A stretch of 64,000 nucleotides of DNA from Alphaproteobacteria bacterium (GCA_033344895.1 JAWPMN010000001.1:1736001-1800000), one strand, 5' to 3'. Shown: positions 18,243-27,379, counted from the first letter of the stretch. Translations and numbers: made by a program. The notes: a model not told the origin generated them from the letters alone.

Positions 18243-20654
18243 CTATCGGCGCAGCGTGCCGCCGGTGGATTTGGTGACATTGGCGACGATCTTGTCGCCG
18301 ACCGCCTCGATCTCCTTGTCCGTCAGCGTCGCGTCGACCGGTTGCAGCGTCACGGACAGGGCGATGGACTTCTTGCCGTCCATTTCCGCCCCTTCATAGA
18401 CGTCGAAGACGGTGGCATCGGCCACCAGAGCCTTGTCGGCGCCCAACGCGGCGCGCACCAGCTTCTCCGCCGGGACATCGGCGTCCACCAGGAAGGCGAA
18501 GTCGCGGCCGACCGGCTGGAAGGACGAGGCCTGCAGCAGCGGCCGGGTCTTGCCGGCGCCCTTCTTGGCCTTGGGCTGCGGGATGTTCTCGACGAAGATC
18601 TCGAAGGCCGCGACGCGTCCGCGCAGGTCGTAGCGCTTGGCAACCGCCGGGTGGATTTCACCGAAACGGGCCAGAACGTTCGGGCCCAGGCGGAAACAGC
18701 CGGTCCGGCCGGGGTGATACCAGTCCGGCACATCGCTGTTGTCCGACTGCAGCTTGTCGACCGGCGCGCCGCAGGCCTCCAGCACCGCCAGAACGTCGGC
18801 CTTGGCGTCGAACACGTCCGGTTCGCGCATGGTCTCGTTCCAGTGCCGCGGCACGGCCTTGCCGGAGCGCAGGCCGGTCGCGACCGTGTCCTGATCCTTC
18901 GGCCCGCGCCCGCGATATGTCGGTCCGACCTCGAACAGGGCGACATCGCCGTGGCCGCGCCCGGTATTGCGCTGCGCCGCGGCCAGCAGGTTCGGCAGGA
19001 TGGTCGGGCGCATCGTGTCCAGATCGGCGCTGATCGGGTTGGCGATGGCCAGAAGCTTGGCGTCGCCGCCGAAGGCCACGGCGTCCGCCTTGGCCAGGAA
19101 GGACCAGGTCACCGCCTCGTACATGCCGCGCTGGGCCAGCACCTTCTTGGCGAAGGCGATGCGGCGCTGGGTCAGCGTCAGGATGGGCTGCGGCAATTCC
19201 CCGTCCAGCGTCATGGAAACCGCCGGGATCTGGTCGAAGCCCTTGATCCGCAGCACTTCCTCGATCAGGCACTGCTCGTGCTCGACATCGTTGCGCCAGG
19301 ACGGCGTATTGACGGTGATCATGCCGTAGGGCTGCATGGTGGTGAAGCCCAGCCGCTCTAGAATGTCGACCGCTTCCTCGGTCTTCACGGCCAGTCCGCC
19401 GAAGCTCTTGAGACGCTCCGGGCGCAGCACGACCGTCTTCACATTGTCCGGGATCTTGCCGGCATCGACGACATGAGAGGTCTCGCCGCCGCACCATTCG
19501 GCGATCAGCTTCGCGGCGACGGCGACGCCCCATTCGGCGCCTTTCGGGTCCAGTCCGCGTTCGAAACGGTAGCGCGCGTCGGATTCGATGCCCAGGCGGC
19601 GGCCGGTTTCGGCCACGCGCACCGCATCGAACAGGGCGCATTCCAGGAAGACCTCGGTGGTCTCGTCGGTGCAGCCGCTCAACTCGCCGCCCATGACGCC
19701 GCCGATTCCCTGCGGACCGTTCTCGTCGGCGATGATCGGCATGCCGGCTTCCAGCGTGTACTCCTTGCCGTCCAGCGCCAGGATCGTCTCCCCGGCCTCG
19801 GCGTGACGCATCAGCAGCGTGTCGCCCTTCACCTTGGCGGCGTCGAAGACATGCAGCGGGCGGCCCAGATCATGGGTGACATAGTTGGTGACGTCGACCA
19901 GCGCGGAAATCGGTCGCAGGCCGATGGCGGTCAGCCGGCGCTGAACCCAGGCCGGCGACGGGCCGTTCTTCACGCCCCGGAAATGCCGCCCGGCGACATA
20001 GGAACAATCATCGCCGATCGCGTCCGACCGCGCCCATTTCAGCGGCGAGTCATAGGTCCCGGCGACCGGCTCCAGATCGATCGGCTTCAGCGTGCCCAGA
20101 CCCTTGGCCGCCAGATCGCGCGCGATGCCGCGCACGCCCAGGCAGTCGCCCCGGTCCGGCGTGATGGCGATTTCGATGACCGGATCGTCCAGGCCCATAT
20201 ATTCCGCAAAGGATTTCCCCAGCGGCGCATCTTCCGGCAGGTCGATGATGCCGTCATGGTCGTCCGACAGGCCCATCTCCCGCTCGGAACACAGCATGCC
20301 GTTGGATTCCTCGCCGCGGATGACGCCCGGTTTCAGCAGCAAGTCCGTACCCGGCACATAGGCGCCGGCGGGGGCGAAGACGCCCTTCATCCCGGTCCGC
20401 GCATTGGGTGCGCCGCAGACGACCTGGACCGGCTCGCCGCCTTCCTCGGTCTCGACCATGCAGACGCGCAGCCGGTCCGCATTCGGATGCTGCTTCGCCT
20501 CGCGGACATAGCAGATCGTAAACGGCTTCAGCTTCGCCGCCGGATCGTCGACGCCCTCCAGCTCCAGGCCCAGCGAGGTCAGCGCATCGGTGATCTCCGT
20601 CAGCGACGCCTCGGTTTCCAGATGGTCTTTCAGCCAGGAAAGGGTGAACTTCAT
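18243..20654 (-). CDS. pheT: phenylalanine--tRNA ligase beta subunit
   Basis: An 803-residue subunit that joins PheS to charge tRNA-Phe. The order is an N-terminal domain, an EMAPII-like tRNA-binding domain (about 40-150), B3/B4 editing domain (about 210-385), B5 domain (about 400-475), a degenerate synthetase core, and the C-terminal FDX-ACB anticodon-binding domain (about 705-800). The length is normal. A ParDE pair of genes separates it from pheS. A promoter candidate lies 36-64 bases upstream. Confidence 0.96.
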   Translation of the reverse strand: MKFTLSWLKDHLETEASLTEITDALTSLGLELEGVDDPAAKLKPFTICYVREAKQHPNADRLRVCMVETEEGGEPVQVVCGAPNARTGMKGVFAPAGAYVPGTDLLLKPGVIRGEESNGMLCSEREMGLSDDHDGIIDLPEDAPLGKSFAEYMGLDDPVIEIAITPDRGDCLGVRGIARDLAAKGLGTLKPIDLEPVAGTYDSPLKWARSDAIGDDCSYVAGRHFRGVKNGPSPAWVQRRLTAIGLRPISALVDVTNYVTHDLGRPLHVFDAAKVKGDTLLMRHAEAGETILALDGKEYTLEAGMPIIADENGPQGIGGVMGGELSGCTDETTEVFLECALFDAVRVAETGRRLGIESDARYRFERGLDPKGAEWGVAVAAKLIAEWCGGETSHVVDAGKIPDNVKTVVLRPERLKSFGGLAVKTEEAVDILERLGFTTMQPYGMITVNTPSWRNDVEHEQCLIEEVLRIKGFDQIPAVSMTLDGELPQPILTLTQRRIAFAKKVLAQRGMYEAVTWSFLAKADAVAFGGDAKLLAIANPISADLDTMRPTILPNLLAAAQRNTGRGHGDVALFEVGPTYRGRGPKDQDTVATGLRSGKAVPRHWNETMREPDVFDAKADVLAVLEACGAPVDKLQSDNSDVPDWYHPGRTGCFRLGPNVLARFGEIHPAVAKRYDLRGRVAAFEIFVENIPQPKAKKGAGKTRPLLQASSFQPVGRDFAFLVDADVPAEKLVRAALGADKALVADATVFDVYEGAEMDGKKSIALSVTLQPVDATLTDKEIEAVGDKIVANVTKSTGGTLRR

Positions 20655-20689
20655 GGATCTGTCCGCACGTTTAAAGAAAGGGTGCGCTG

Positions 20690-20718
20690 TCTATACCGCC
20701 GCCGCCGGGACGGGGCAA
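20690..20718 (-). promoter_or_regulatory. Candidate promoter of pheT
   Basis: Read on the minus strand, TTGCCC (20718-20713), a 17-base spacer and TATAGA (20695-20690) lie between parE and pheT. Each hexamer matches consensus at four of six positions. It may supply pheT now that the toxin-antitoxin pair separates it from pheS. Confidence 0.4.
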
Positions 20719-20753
20719 TGCCGGTCCGGCGACAAGGCCCGAAATCCGGGGCT

Positions 20754-21074
20754 TCAGTCGTCGCGCAGGAGGGCGGGGATGTCGCGATGGGCGTGGAGGA
20801 CACGCAGCACCTCGATCCGGTCGGACAAGTCGCGATAGAAAATCAGGTAGGGGAAGTCTCGCAGCGGCCACGCCCGCAAGCCTGGAACAGCCGCCGGCAA
20901 CGCATAGCGCAGGGCGCCGATGGCCGGGTTGTTCGCAATTCGGGCAACCCCGTCCCGGACGGCACCCGTAAAACGCCGCGCCAACGCTTTTCCGCCTTCG
21001 CCGACAAGATACTGCGCCGTATCCCGAAGGTTGGTTTCGGCCGATACCCGGTATCGAACCGGTTTCGCCGTCAC
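20754..21074 (-). CDS. parE: ParE-type toxin (RelE/ParE superfamily)
   Basis: A 106-residue basic protein with the RelE/ParE pattern: an N-terminal YRVSAETNLRDTAQYL helix, a middle GALRYALPAAVPGLRAWPLRDFPYLIFYRD core, and C-terminal IEVLRVLHAHRDIPALL. ParE toxins poison DNA gyrase; RelE toxins cut mRNA in the ribosome. The HxxRD ending favours ParE. It overlaps the antitoxin by four bases (ATGA), the normal antitoxin-first order. Confidence 0.9.
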   Translation of the reverse strand: MTAKPVRYRVSAETNLRDTAQYLVGEGGKALARRFTGAVRDGVARIANNPAIGALRYALPAAVPGLRAWPLRDFPYLIFYRDLSDRIEVLRVLHAHRDIPALLRDD

Positions 21075-21310
21075 CCGCGCTCCATCCGGTCGATTTCGGC
21101 ATCCATCCGGTCGAAGAAGGCGCGATCCATCGCGCCGCCATCCGGCGAGTCCATTCCCTCGGCAATCAGTGCCCGAAAACGCTGAACCTCAAGATCCTTG
21201 CGGATCAGGTCGCGGATATACTCGCTGCTCGACACATAGCCGCGCGTCGACACCGCCGTGTCGACCTCGGCCTTCATCTCGTCCGTCAGGGATATGTTCA
21301 TCGTCGCCAT
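21071..21310 (-). CDS. parD: ParD-type antitoxin (ribbon-helix-helix)
   Basis: A 79-residue antitoxin. The N-terminal half, MNISLTDEMKAEVDTAVSTR followed by GYVSSSEYIRDLIRK, is a ribbon-helix-helix DNA-binding fold that dimerises and represses its own promoter. The acidic C-terminal half would wrap and neutralise ParE. GAGGG lies just upstream of the ATG. The gene starts 55 bases after pheS in the same direction. Confidence 0.9.
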   Translation of the reverse strand: MATMNISLTDEMKAEVDTAVSTRGYVSSSEYIRDLIRKDLEVQRFRALIAEGMDSPDGGAMDRAFFDRMDAEIDRMERG

Positions 21311-21316
21311 GCCCTC

Positions 21317-21345
21317 AAAATAGGGGCGATGGCAAAAATTGGCAA
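21317..21345 (-). promoter_or_regulatory. Candidate parDE promoter
   Basis: On the minus strand TTGCCA (21345-21340), 17 bases and TATTTT (21322-21317) precede parD. The predicted transcript would start almost at the ATG, giving a leaderless or very short-leader message. Read-through from pheS is the alternative. Confidence 0.35.
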
Positions 21346-21365
21346 TGATCGGAAATCGGCAAGCC

Positions 21366-22463
21366 TTACGGCGTCAGTCCCCGCACCAGGCTTGCGGCTT
21401 CCAGCGGGACGAAGCCGTAATGCTTCAGCCAGCGCAGGTCGGCGTCGAAGAAGGTGCGCAGGTCGGGGATGCCGTATTTCAGCATCGCGATGCGTTCGAT
21501 CCCCATGCCGAAGGCGAAACCCTGATATTCGTCGGGGTCGACACCGGACATGGTCAGGACCTTCGGGTTCACCATGCCGCTGCCGAGGATTTCCAGCCAG
21601 CCGTCGCCGTCATTGCCCTGATGGCCGATGGTCAGGCCGCCATCCTTGCGGTTGCAGCCGATATCGACCTCCGCCGACGGTTCGGTGAAGGGGAAATAGC
21701 TGGGACGGAAGCGCAGCGGCACGTCCTCGACCTCGAAATAGGCGCTGCAGAAATCCTGCAGGCAGCCCTTCAGGTGTCCGAAATGGGTCTTCTTATCGAC
21801 GACCAGTGCCTCGACCTGATGGAACATCGGCGTGTGGGTCATGTCGCTATCGGAGCGATAGGTGCGGCCCGGCGCGATGATCTTGATCGGCGGCTTCTGC
21901 TTTTCCATCGTGCGGATCTGCACGGTCGACGTATGGGTGCGCAGCACCGTCGACATGTCCACACCGCCGTTTTCGTCGGCCATGTAGAACGTGTCGTGCA
22001 TCTGACGCGCCGGGTGTTCCGGCGGCATGTTCAGGGCGGTGAAATTGTGGAAATCGTCGTCGATATCCGGGCCTTCGGCGACGGCAAAGCCCATCTCGCC
22101 GAAGATCGCGACGATCTCGTCCAGGGTCTGGCTGATCGGGTGCAGCCGGCCCATCTGGCCCGGCCGCGGCGGCAGCGAGACATCGACCCGGTCGCCGGCC
22201 AGTCTGGCATTCATCTCGGCCAGTTCCAGCGCACCCTTGCGGGCCTCGATCGCTTCCGCGATCCGGTCCTTGACGGCGTTCAGCGCCTGACCGGCGGTCT
22301 TGCGCGCGTCGGGGTCCAGCTTGCCCAGCCCCTTCATCTCGGCGGTGATGCGGCCCTTCTTGCCCAGGGCCTCGACCCGGACCTCGTCCAGCGCCTTCAG
22401 ATCGCCGGCCGAGTCCACCCGGGCCAGCAGTTCGTCGCCTAACGCCTGCGCATCGATCGTCAT
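21366..22463 (-). CDS. pheS: phenylalanine--tRNA ligase alpha subunit
   Basis: A 365-residue catalytic subunit of phenylalanyl-tRNA synthetase. An N-terminal coiled coil binds tRNA (about 1-90). The class II core carries motif 2 (HTPMFHQVEALVVDK with FRPSYFPFTEPSAEVD) and motif 3 (FAFGMGIERIAML). I chose the ATG at 22463, which has GAGGA six bases upstream, over an in-frame TTG 18 bases earlier. It follows a strong terminator after rplT, so some separate transcription start is expected. The usual partner pheT is 711 bases downstream beyond parDE. Confidence 0.95.
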   Translation of the reverse strand: MTIDAQALGDELLARVDSAGDLKALDEVRVEALGKKGRITAEMKGLGKLDPDARKTAGQALNAVKDRIAEAIEARKGALELAEMNARLAGDRVDVSLPPRPGQMGRLHPISQTLDEIVAIFGEMGFAVAEGPDIDDDFHNFTALNMPPEHPARQMHDTFYMADENGGVDMSTVLRTHTSTVQIRTMEKQKPPIKIIAPGRTYRSDSDMTHTPMFHQVEALVVDKKTHFGHLKGCLQDFCSAYFEVEDVPLRFRPSYFPFTEPSAEVDIGCNRKDGGLTIGHQGNDGDGWLEILGSGMVNPKVLTMSGVDPDEYQGFAFGMGIERIAMLKYGIPDLRTFFDADLRWLKHYGFVPLEAASLVRGLTP

Positions 22464-22500
22464 CGTATCCTCAGTCCCCAAAACAAAAGGCTAGGCCCCG

Positions 22501-22553
22501 AAACAAAAACGCCGGCTCTCTGTCCCCGATTGTCGGGATGGGAGAGCCGGCGT
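22501..22553 (-). terminator. Rho-independent terminator after rplT
   Basis: ACGCCGGCTCTC (22509-22520) pairs with GAGAGCCGGCGT (22542-22553) in a 12-bp stem, with a further CCCGA/TCGGG inner stem. On the minus strand it is followed by a TTTTTGTTT tract at 22508-22500. It separates rpmI-rplT from pheS. Confidence 0.88.
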
Positions 22554-22593
22554 CTTCGAACCTGTCGCCTGTGGTCGGCTAAGTGCCGCCGGC

Positions 22594-22965
22594 TCAGTTC
22601 GCGGTCAGAGCTTCCTGCGCCCGGCCGACCAGAGCCTTGAAGGCTTCCGGATCGTGCACCGCGATATCGGCCAGAACCTTGCGGTCCAGCTCGATGTCGG
22701 CCTTGTTCAGGCCGTCGATGAAACGGGCGTAGGTCATGCTGTGATCGGACGCATCCCGGACAGCGGCGTTGATGCGCTGAATCCAGAGCTTGCGGAAGTC
22801 CCGCTTGCGGGCGCGGCGGTCGCGATAAGCGTACTGGCCGGCCTTCTCCACCGCCTGGACGGCAGTGCGGAACGTATTCTTGCGGCGGCCGCGATAGCCG
22901 TCGGCCTGCTTGATGATCTTCTTATGCTTGGCGTGGGTGGTCACACCCCGTTTGACGCGTGCCAT
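22594..22965 (-). CDS. rplT: 50S ribosomal protein L20
   Basis: A 123-residue basic protein that binds 23S rRNA early in assembly of the large subunit. The sequence [20 protein letters not shown] followed by [13 protein letters not shown] is the L20 signature, and the length is typical. GAGGAG precedes the ATG. It follows rpmI by 44 bases in one transcript. In many bacteria L20 represses its own operon by binding the leader RNA. Confidence 0.97.
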   Translation of the reverse strand: MARVKRGVTTHAKHKKIIKQADGYRGRRKNTFRTAVQAVEKAGQYAYRDRRARKRDFRKLWIQRINAAVRDASDHSMTYARFIDGLNKADIELDRKVLADIAVHDPEAFKALVGRAQEALTAN

Positions 22966-23009
22966 GGTTCAAGGCTCCTCGAAGTCGAATTTCTGTGGGG
23001 ACGGGGCGC

Positions 23010-23210
23010 TTACTGGCCGCGAAGCCAGTTGCGCTTCACCACCGTCGCATCCGCGTCGCACATGATCTGGCCGCCACGGTTCTGGCGCTTCATCTGCGTC
23101 GGACGATTCGAGGTGTTGTGGCGCAGGTAGGCGCTGTAGAAACGCACCTTGCCGGTACCGGTGATCTTGAACCGCTTTTTGGCGGAACTCTTCGTCTTGA
23201 TCTTGGGCAT
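23010..23210 (-). CDS. rpmI: 50S ribosomal protein L35
   Basis: A 66-residue basic ribosomal protein of normal length; [20 protein letters not shown] is the family start. GGAG lies nine bases upstream of the ATG. It is first in the rpmI-rplT operon here; infC, which often precedes it, is not next to it in this genome. Confidence 0.97.
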   Translation of the reverse strand: MPKIKTKSSAKKRFKITGTGKVRFYSAYLRHNTSNRPTQMKRQNRGGQIMCDADATVVKRNWLRGQ

Positions 23211-23347
23211 TTCACACTCCGTCGGTGGGCGGATGACCGTCCGACCGGAAGCCGGGGATCAGGGCCGCTTTTTCGTCTGGCGGCCGGGCATACCCATCAG
23301 GCCCGGACGCGCCGCTACACTGCCCCGGCCGAAACCGGGAACGCGGG

Positions 23348-23376
23348 CTTATACCGGGGCGGCGACGGGCTTGCAA
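23348..23376 (-). promoter_or_regulatory. Promoter candidate for rpmI-rplT with about 130-base leader
   Basis: On the minus strand TTGCAA (23376-23371), a 17-base spacer and TATAAG (23353-23348) form a good sigma70-like promoter. The predicted leader to the rpmI start is about 130 bases and contains a 6-bp GGCCGC/GCGGCC hairpin at 23263-23285. This leaves room for L20-type autoregulation, but no pseudoknot was demonstrated. The rest of 23211-23433 shows nothing else. Confidence 0.55.
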
Positions 23377-23433
23377 GGCCCGATCGACCCGGCCGGCATG
23401 GCCCGATAGGTCCTGGCCGGATGGCGGCCTGTA

Positions 23434-24198
23434 TCAGGCCCGTTCCAGACTGTCCGCCAGACCTGTGAGCCATGCGGTCAGGTTGTCGGTTTCATGATGC
23501 ACGTATTCCGCCTCTCCGCCGGTACCGGACCAGGCGTGGTCGGTCCTGACCCAGACCGTGCGCATGCCGAGCGCGGCCGGCACCATCAGGTTCTTGGCGA
23601 TATCCTCGACCATGACCGCGCGGTCAGCACGCACCGTGTGGCGCTGGACCATGGCGTGATAGGGGGCGGGGTCCGGCTTGGGCACGAACTCCGCATGGGC
23701 GATGTCGAAGATGTCGTCGAAATGTGATGCGATCCCCAGCCGCGCCAGCACGGCCTCGGCATGGGCGACGGTGCCGTTGGTGAAGATCAGCTTCCGGCCG
23801 GGCAGGCGATCCAGCGCCGCGCCCAGGGCTGCGTTGGCCGGGACCGGGCTGTAGTCGATGTCGTGGACATGGCCCAGAAAGGCGTGGGGATCCACCGAAT
23901 GATGCAGCATCAATCCGCGCAGTGTCGTTCCGTGTTCCCGGAAATACCGCTTCTGGATCGCCCGTGCCTCGTCATAGGTAATGCCCAGCAGATCCGAAAT
24001 GAATCCGCCCATCCGCAGGTCGACCTGGTGGAACAGGTTGCACTCGGCGGGATAGAGCGTGTTGTCGAGGTCGAAAATCCAGTCACGCGCCTCCGCGAGG
24101 GCGGGGTCGGAGGCGGGGTCCCTGGCGGGCTCCTTCGCAGGACCGGGCATTGGTCCGGCGTCGGTTCGGTTCGCATCGGCGGTCGATTGATCTGTCAT
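23434..24198 (-). CDS. HAD-superfamily pyrimidine 5'-nucleotidase-like hydrolase
   Basis: A 254-residue phosphatase of the HAD class. Motif I is DLDNTLYP (nucleophile Asp43, acid Asp45), motif II is the TNG of LIFTNGT, motif III the Lys of PKPDPAPY, and motif IV VEDIAKN. The DLDNTLYP form and helical cap fit the Sdt1/Phm8 pyrimidine nucleotidase group, which removes phosphate from UMP or CMP. The first 35 residues are Pro/Ala/Asp-rich and disordered. An in-frame start 63 bases upstream is possible, but its sequence is not HAD-like. Confidence 0.85.
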   Translation of the reverse strand: MTDQSTADANRTDAGPMPGPAKEPARDPASDPALAEARDWIFDLDNTLYPAECNLFHQVDLRMGGFISDLLGITYDEARAIQKRYFREHGTTLRGLMLHHSVDPHAFLGHVHDIDYSPVPANAALGAALDRLPGRKLIFTNGTVAHAEAVLARLGIASHFDDIFDIAHAEFVPKPDPAPYHAMVQRHTVRADRAVMVEDIAKNLMVPAALGMRTVWVRTDHAWSGTGGEAEYVHHETDNLTAWLTGLADSLERA

Positions 24199-24327
24199 GA
24201 GGGTGAAAATGGCGTGCAAACCCTGTGCGGGCAATCCCGAACTGTCTCGATTTATAGGCAAATTAAACCATACCGATTTACCCTTTCTTCACCAGTTATA
24301 GGTATAAGGGTATGAAACGGTAGCCGC

Positions 24328-26064
24328 ATGGTTGCCACGGAACAGTTTCAAAAGGCCGGGTCATCGCCCGGCAGGGTCGGATCAGGCATGGCAGTGGCAG
24401 AACGGACGGGCAAATTGGACCTCCCGGCGCTGACCGGCGCTTTCGACAGCTATCCCGGCCCGGTTCTGGCGTTGGACGAGGACGCGCGGCTGGTGCCGTT
24501 GAATGCCGCGGCGATTCCCGTTGCCGACGATCTGAACGGCGACACCGGGGTTTCGCTGATGCCCGCCATGGTACAACTGGCGGTAAAGACCCGCAGCGAG
24601 AACCGCGCCAAGACCCGCACCTTCACCCTTCCCAGCACCGGCCGTCAGGTCGAGTTCATCATGCTGCCGCAGTCCGACGGATCGCAGTTGCTGATCGGCC
24701 GGGACGCGACGCTTGAAGTCAGCATTCGGTCCGCCCTGGCGGAATCCCGAACCCGGTTCAAGGATCTGGTGGAGGTCGCCGCCGATTTCGCCTGGGAAAC
24801 GGACCGGGACGGTTTGATCTGCTATATCTCGCCGCGCGGTGCCATCGGCTACGCGCCGGAGGAACTTCTGGGCGAGGCGCCGGAAACGCTCCTGCTGGCC
24901 CCGGAATCCGCCCCGAAGCCGTTGCCGTTTCTGGCCGACGTGATCGTCCGCAATGTCGAGGTCTGGGTTCGTACCCGCGGTGGCGAGCCGGCCTGCATCC
25001 TGGTTTCGGCGATTCCGGTCCTCGACAAGGACGGCATTCTGTCGGGGACGCGCGGCATTGCCATCGACGTGACCGAGGAACGCCAGCGCCAGAGCGAACT
25101 GGCGCGCCTGAAGATCCGTGAGCGGCTGGTCTCCTATATCGTCGATTCCCTGCGCAATGAGGTCACGCCGACCGAGATGCTGCACTCCGCGGCTACGGCG
25201 CTGGGCCGATCGACATCGGCATCGGCCTGCATCGTGCAGGTCCGCGGGCCCCATGGCACGCCGCTGGATATCGCGGCTTTCGGCACCGCGCCGGACCCCG
25301 ATCTGGCGGAAGAAGCGATGAACGCCATCCTGGCCAAGCACGGCAGCGCCGTGGAGGGCGGGATCGGTCCGCACAAATATCTGGGAATCGCCACCGACTA
25401 TCGTGGCGAAACCAACGGTGGGATCGTCCTGTGGCGCGACGATGACGGACAGGGTTGGGATGACGAGGAGCATGCCCTGCTGAAGGCGGTCGAGCCGCAA
25501 TTCGGCATTGTGTTCCGTCAGATCGCTGACCAGCACCAGCTGGAGCATCTGTCGCGCACGGACGATCTGACGGGCCTGCGCAACCGCCGCGCCTTCATGG
25601 AAGATCTGTCGCGCGAAATGGCGCGATATGAGCGCTATCGGGAACCGGGGGCGCTTCTGTTTGTCGATCTGGACAATTTCAAGCCCATCAATGATCGCTT
25701 CGGCCATGAAAAGGGCGACGAGGCGCTGAAGGCGATTGCGGACATCCTGTCGGGTGCGACACGGACCTACGACCTGACCTGTCGGCTGGGCGGCGACGAG
25801 TTCGCGGCCTGGATCGAAGGGGCCGACCGGGAGATCGGTGAGGCGCGCGCCGAGAAGTTCCTATCCAGCCTTGAAGTCTGGAAGGCCGAGCATCTGGACC
25901 CCGAAATCGGCTTCGGCATGTCGATCGGGGTTGCGATGTTCGAACCGGGCACCGGAGAGACGGTTGAAGGCTTGATCGCCCGGGCCGATGCGGCAATGTA
26001 CGATGCGAAGAAGGGTGGGAAGAACCGGATCGTGTTCGCGGAATCCCGCATTGCCGATGCTTAG
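24328..26064 (+). CDS. PAS/GAF-containing diguanylate cyclase
   Basis: A 578-residue soluble signalling enzyme that makes c-di-GMP from two GTP. Two PAS-like domains (about 35-130 and 140-250) precede a GAF-like region (about 265-400). The GGDEF domain (about 405-575) has an intact GGDEF at 488-492. The RxxD inhibitory site, Arg479 to Asp482, stands five residues before it, so product feedback is expected. No EAL domain and no TM segment are present, so it senses a cytosolic cue. An AT-rich 129-base divergent region separates it from the nucleotidase. Confidence 0.9.
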   Translation: MVATEQFQKAGSSPGRVGSGMAVAERTGKLDLPALTGAFDSYPGPVLALDEDARLVPLNAAAIPVADDLNGDTGVSLMPAMVQLAVKTRSENRAKTRTFTLPSTGRQVEFIMLPQSDGSQLLIGRDATLEVSIRSALAESRTRFKDLVEVAADFAWETDRDGLICYISPRGAIGYAPEELLGEAPETLLLAPESAPKPLPFLADVIVRNVEVWVRTRGGEPACILVSAIPVLDKDGILSGTRGIAIDVTEERQRQSELARLKIRERLVSYIVDSLRNEVTPTEMLHSAATALGRSTSASACIVQVRGPHGTPLDIAAFGTAPDPDLAEEAMNAILAKHGSAVEGGIGPHKYLGIATDYRGETNGGIVLWRDDDGQGWDDEEHALLKAVEPQFGIVFRQIADQHQLEHLSRTDDLTGLRNRRAFMEDLSREMARYERYREPGALLFVDLDNFKPINDRFGHEKGDEALKAIADILSGATRTYDLTCRLGGDEFAAWIEGADREIGEARAEKFLSSLEVWKAEHLDPEIGFGMSIGVAMFEPGTGETVEGLIARADAAMYDAKKGGKNRIVFAESRIADA

Positions 26065-26140
26065 CGCGGATGAAAAGAGGGAATTCCCCAGGCGCTCCAG
26101 CCTTGTCGGCTGCAAACGGACGGAAAAGGACGACGGCAAC

Positions 26141-27379
26141 TTGGCGACGTATGAGGATCAGAAGCGGCTGGCGCGCGATCCGGACCCTGAGGTCCGGGCG
26201 GCTCTGGCGGCCGATCCGGAGACGCGGCCGGAAATCCTGTACTTCCTGGCCGAGGATGCGGATGCGTCCGTGCGGCGTCAGGTTGCCCTGAACGAAGGGT
26301 CGCCGCGCCAGGCGGATCTGCTGCTCACTCAGGATGCCGATGAAGGAATCCGTACCGACCTGGCCGCCAAGATCGCCCGGCTGACCCCGGACCTTCCGGA
26401 CGATCGTCGGACGGCGCTGTACAAGTTGACGGTCCAGGCGCTGGAGGCGCTGGCCGAGGATCAGTTGGTCCGGGTGCGCGAAATCCTGTCCAATGCCCTG
26501 AAAGATGTGGCCAAGGCGCCGCCCAATGTGATCCTGACCCTGGCGAAGGACCGTTCCCTGACCGTGTCCAGCCCGGTCCTGGAGTTTTCGCCCGTCCTGT
26601 CCGACGCCGATCTGCTGGAAGTCATCAATTCGGGTCCGATCCAGGGCGCGATGAATGCCATTGCAAAGCGGCAATCCCTCAAGGCCAGCGTTTCCGACGC
26701 GATCGCCCGATCCGGCGATGAGGAGGCGATCTCGAACCTGCTCGCCAATGGCAGCGCCCAGATCCGCGAGGATACGCTGGATTTCATCATCGACCGGGCG
26801 CCGAACCATCTGGTCTGGCACGAACCCCTGGTGATGCGTCCGAAACTGTCGCCCCGTGCCGTCCAGCGACTGGCCAGCTTCGTTGCGATGAATCTGCTGG
26901 ACCGTGTTCAGAAGCGCCTGGACCTGGACGACGAGACCCTGGTTGCCGTGGCGGACGCGGTCGAGAAGCGCCTGGCGGAGGATACCAAGCAGAAGCTGGC
27001 AGAGCCGCAATGGGCGGAGAAGGACGATATCGACTCGCAGATCGAGCGTCTGCACAAGACCGGCGGGCTGAACGCGCGCGCCCTGGAAAAGGCACTGGCC
27101 CAGGGCGAAAAGCGGTTCGTGCTGAAGGCACTTGCCAAGCTGGGCGACATTCCGGTTCAGACCGTCAACCGGATCATTGCCAATCGCAGTGCCAAGGCAG
27201 TGGTTGCCCTGACCTGGAAGGCCGGTCTGAAACCGCATTTCGCCTCGCAGCTCCAATCGCAGCTGGTCGGCCTGAGCCCGAGTGAGATCGTGCGCGTCGA
27301 CGAAAACCGCTGGCCGATGTCACCGGAAGCGATGCAGTGGCAGCTCGACTTTCACGCAGAATCCAGCCACGCCGTGTGA
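26141..27379 (+). CDS. DUF2336 domain-containing protein
   Basis: A 412-residue all-helical protein rich in HEAT-like repeats, such as LARDPDPEVRAALAADPETR, which recur through the first half. DUF2336 proteins occur mainly in alphaproteobacteria, often near chemotaxis or c-di-GMP genes, and have no established biochemical role. The start is uncertain. The TTG at 26141 has AAGGA upstream and begins the family-like sequence ATYEDQKRLARD. An ATG at 26057 would overlap the cyclase stop by eight bases, but the 28 added codons use AGG and CTT unlike the rest. Probably co-transcribed with the diguanylate cyclase. Confidence 0.85.
   Translation: MATYEDQKRLARDPDPEVRAALAADPETRPEILYFLAEDADASVRRQVALNEGSPRQADLLLTQDADEGIRTDLAAKIARLTPDLPDDRRTALYKLTVQALEALAEDQLVRVREILSNALKDVAKAPPNVILTLAKDRSLTVSSPVLEFSPVLSDADLLEVINSGPIQGAMNAIAKRQSLKASVSDAIARSGDEEAISNLLANGSAQIREDTLDFIIDRAPNHLVWHEPLVMRPKLSPRAVQRLASFVAMNLLDRVQKRLDLDDETLVAVADAVEKRLAEDTKQKLAEPQWAEKDDIDSQIERLHKTGGLNARALEKALAQGEKRFVLKALAKLGDIPVQTVNRIIANRSAKAVVALTWKAGLKPHFASQLQSQLVGLSPSEIVRVDENRWPMSPEAMQWQLDFHAESSHAV

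Noticed and set aside
23211-23433. Missing infC or a small gene before rpmI
   Set aside because: No frame with IF3 sequence or a plausible ribosome site is present; only a promoter and leader are seen.
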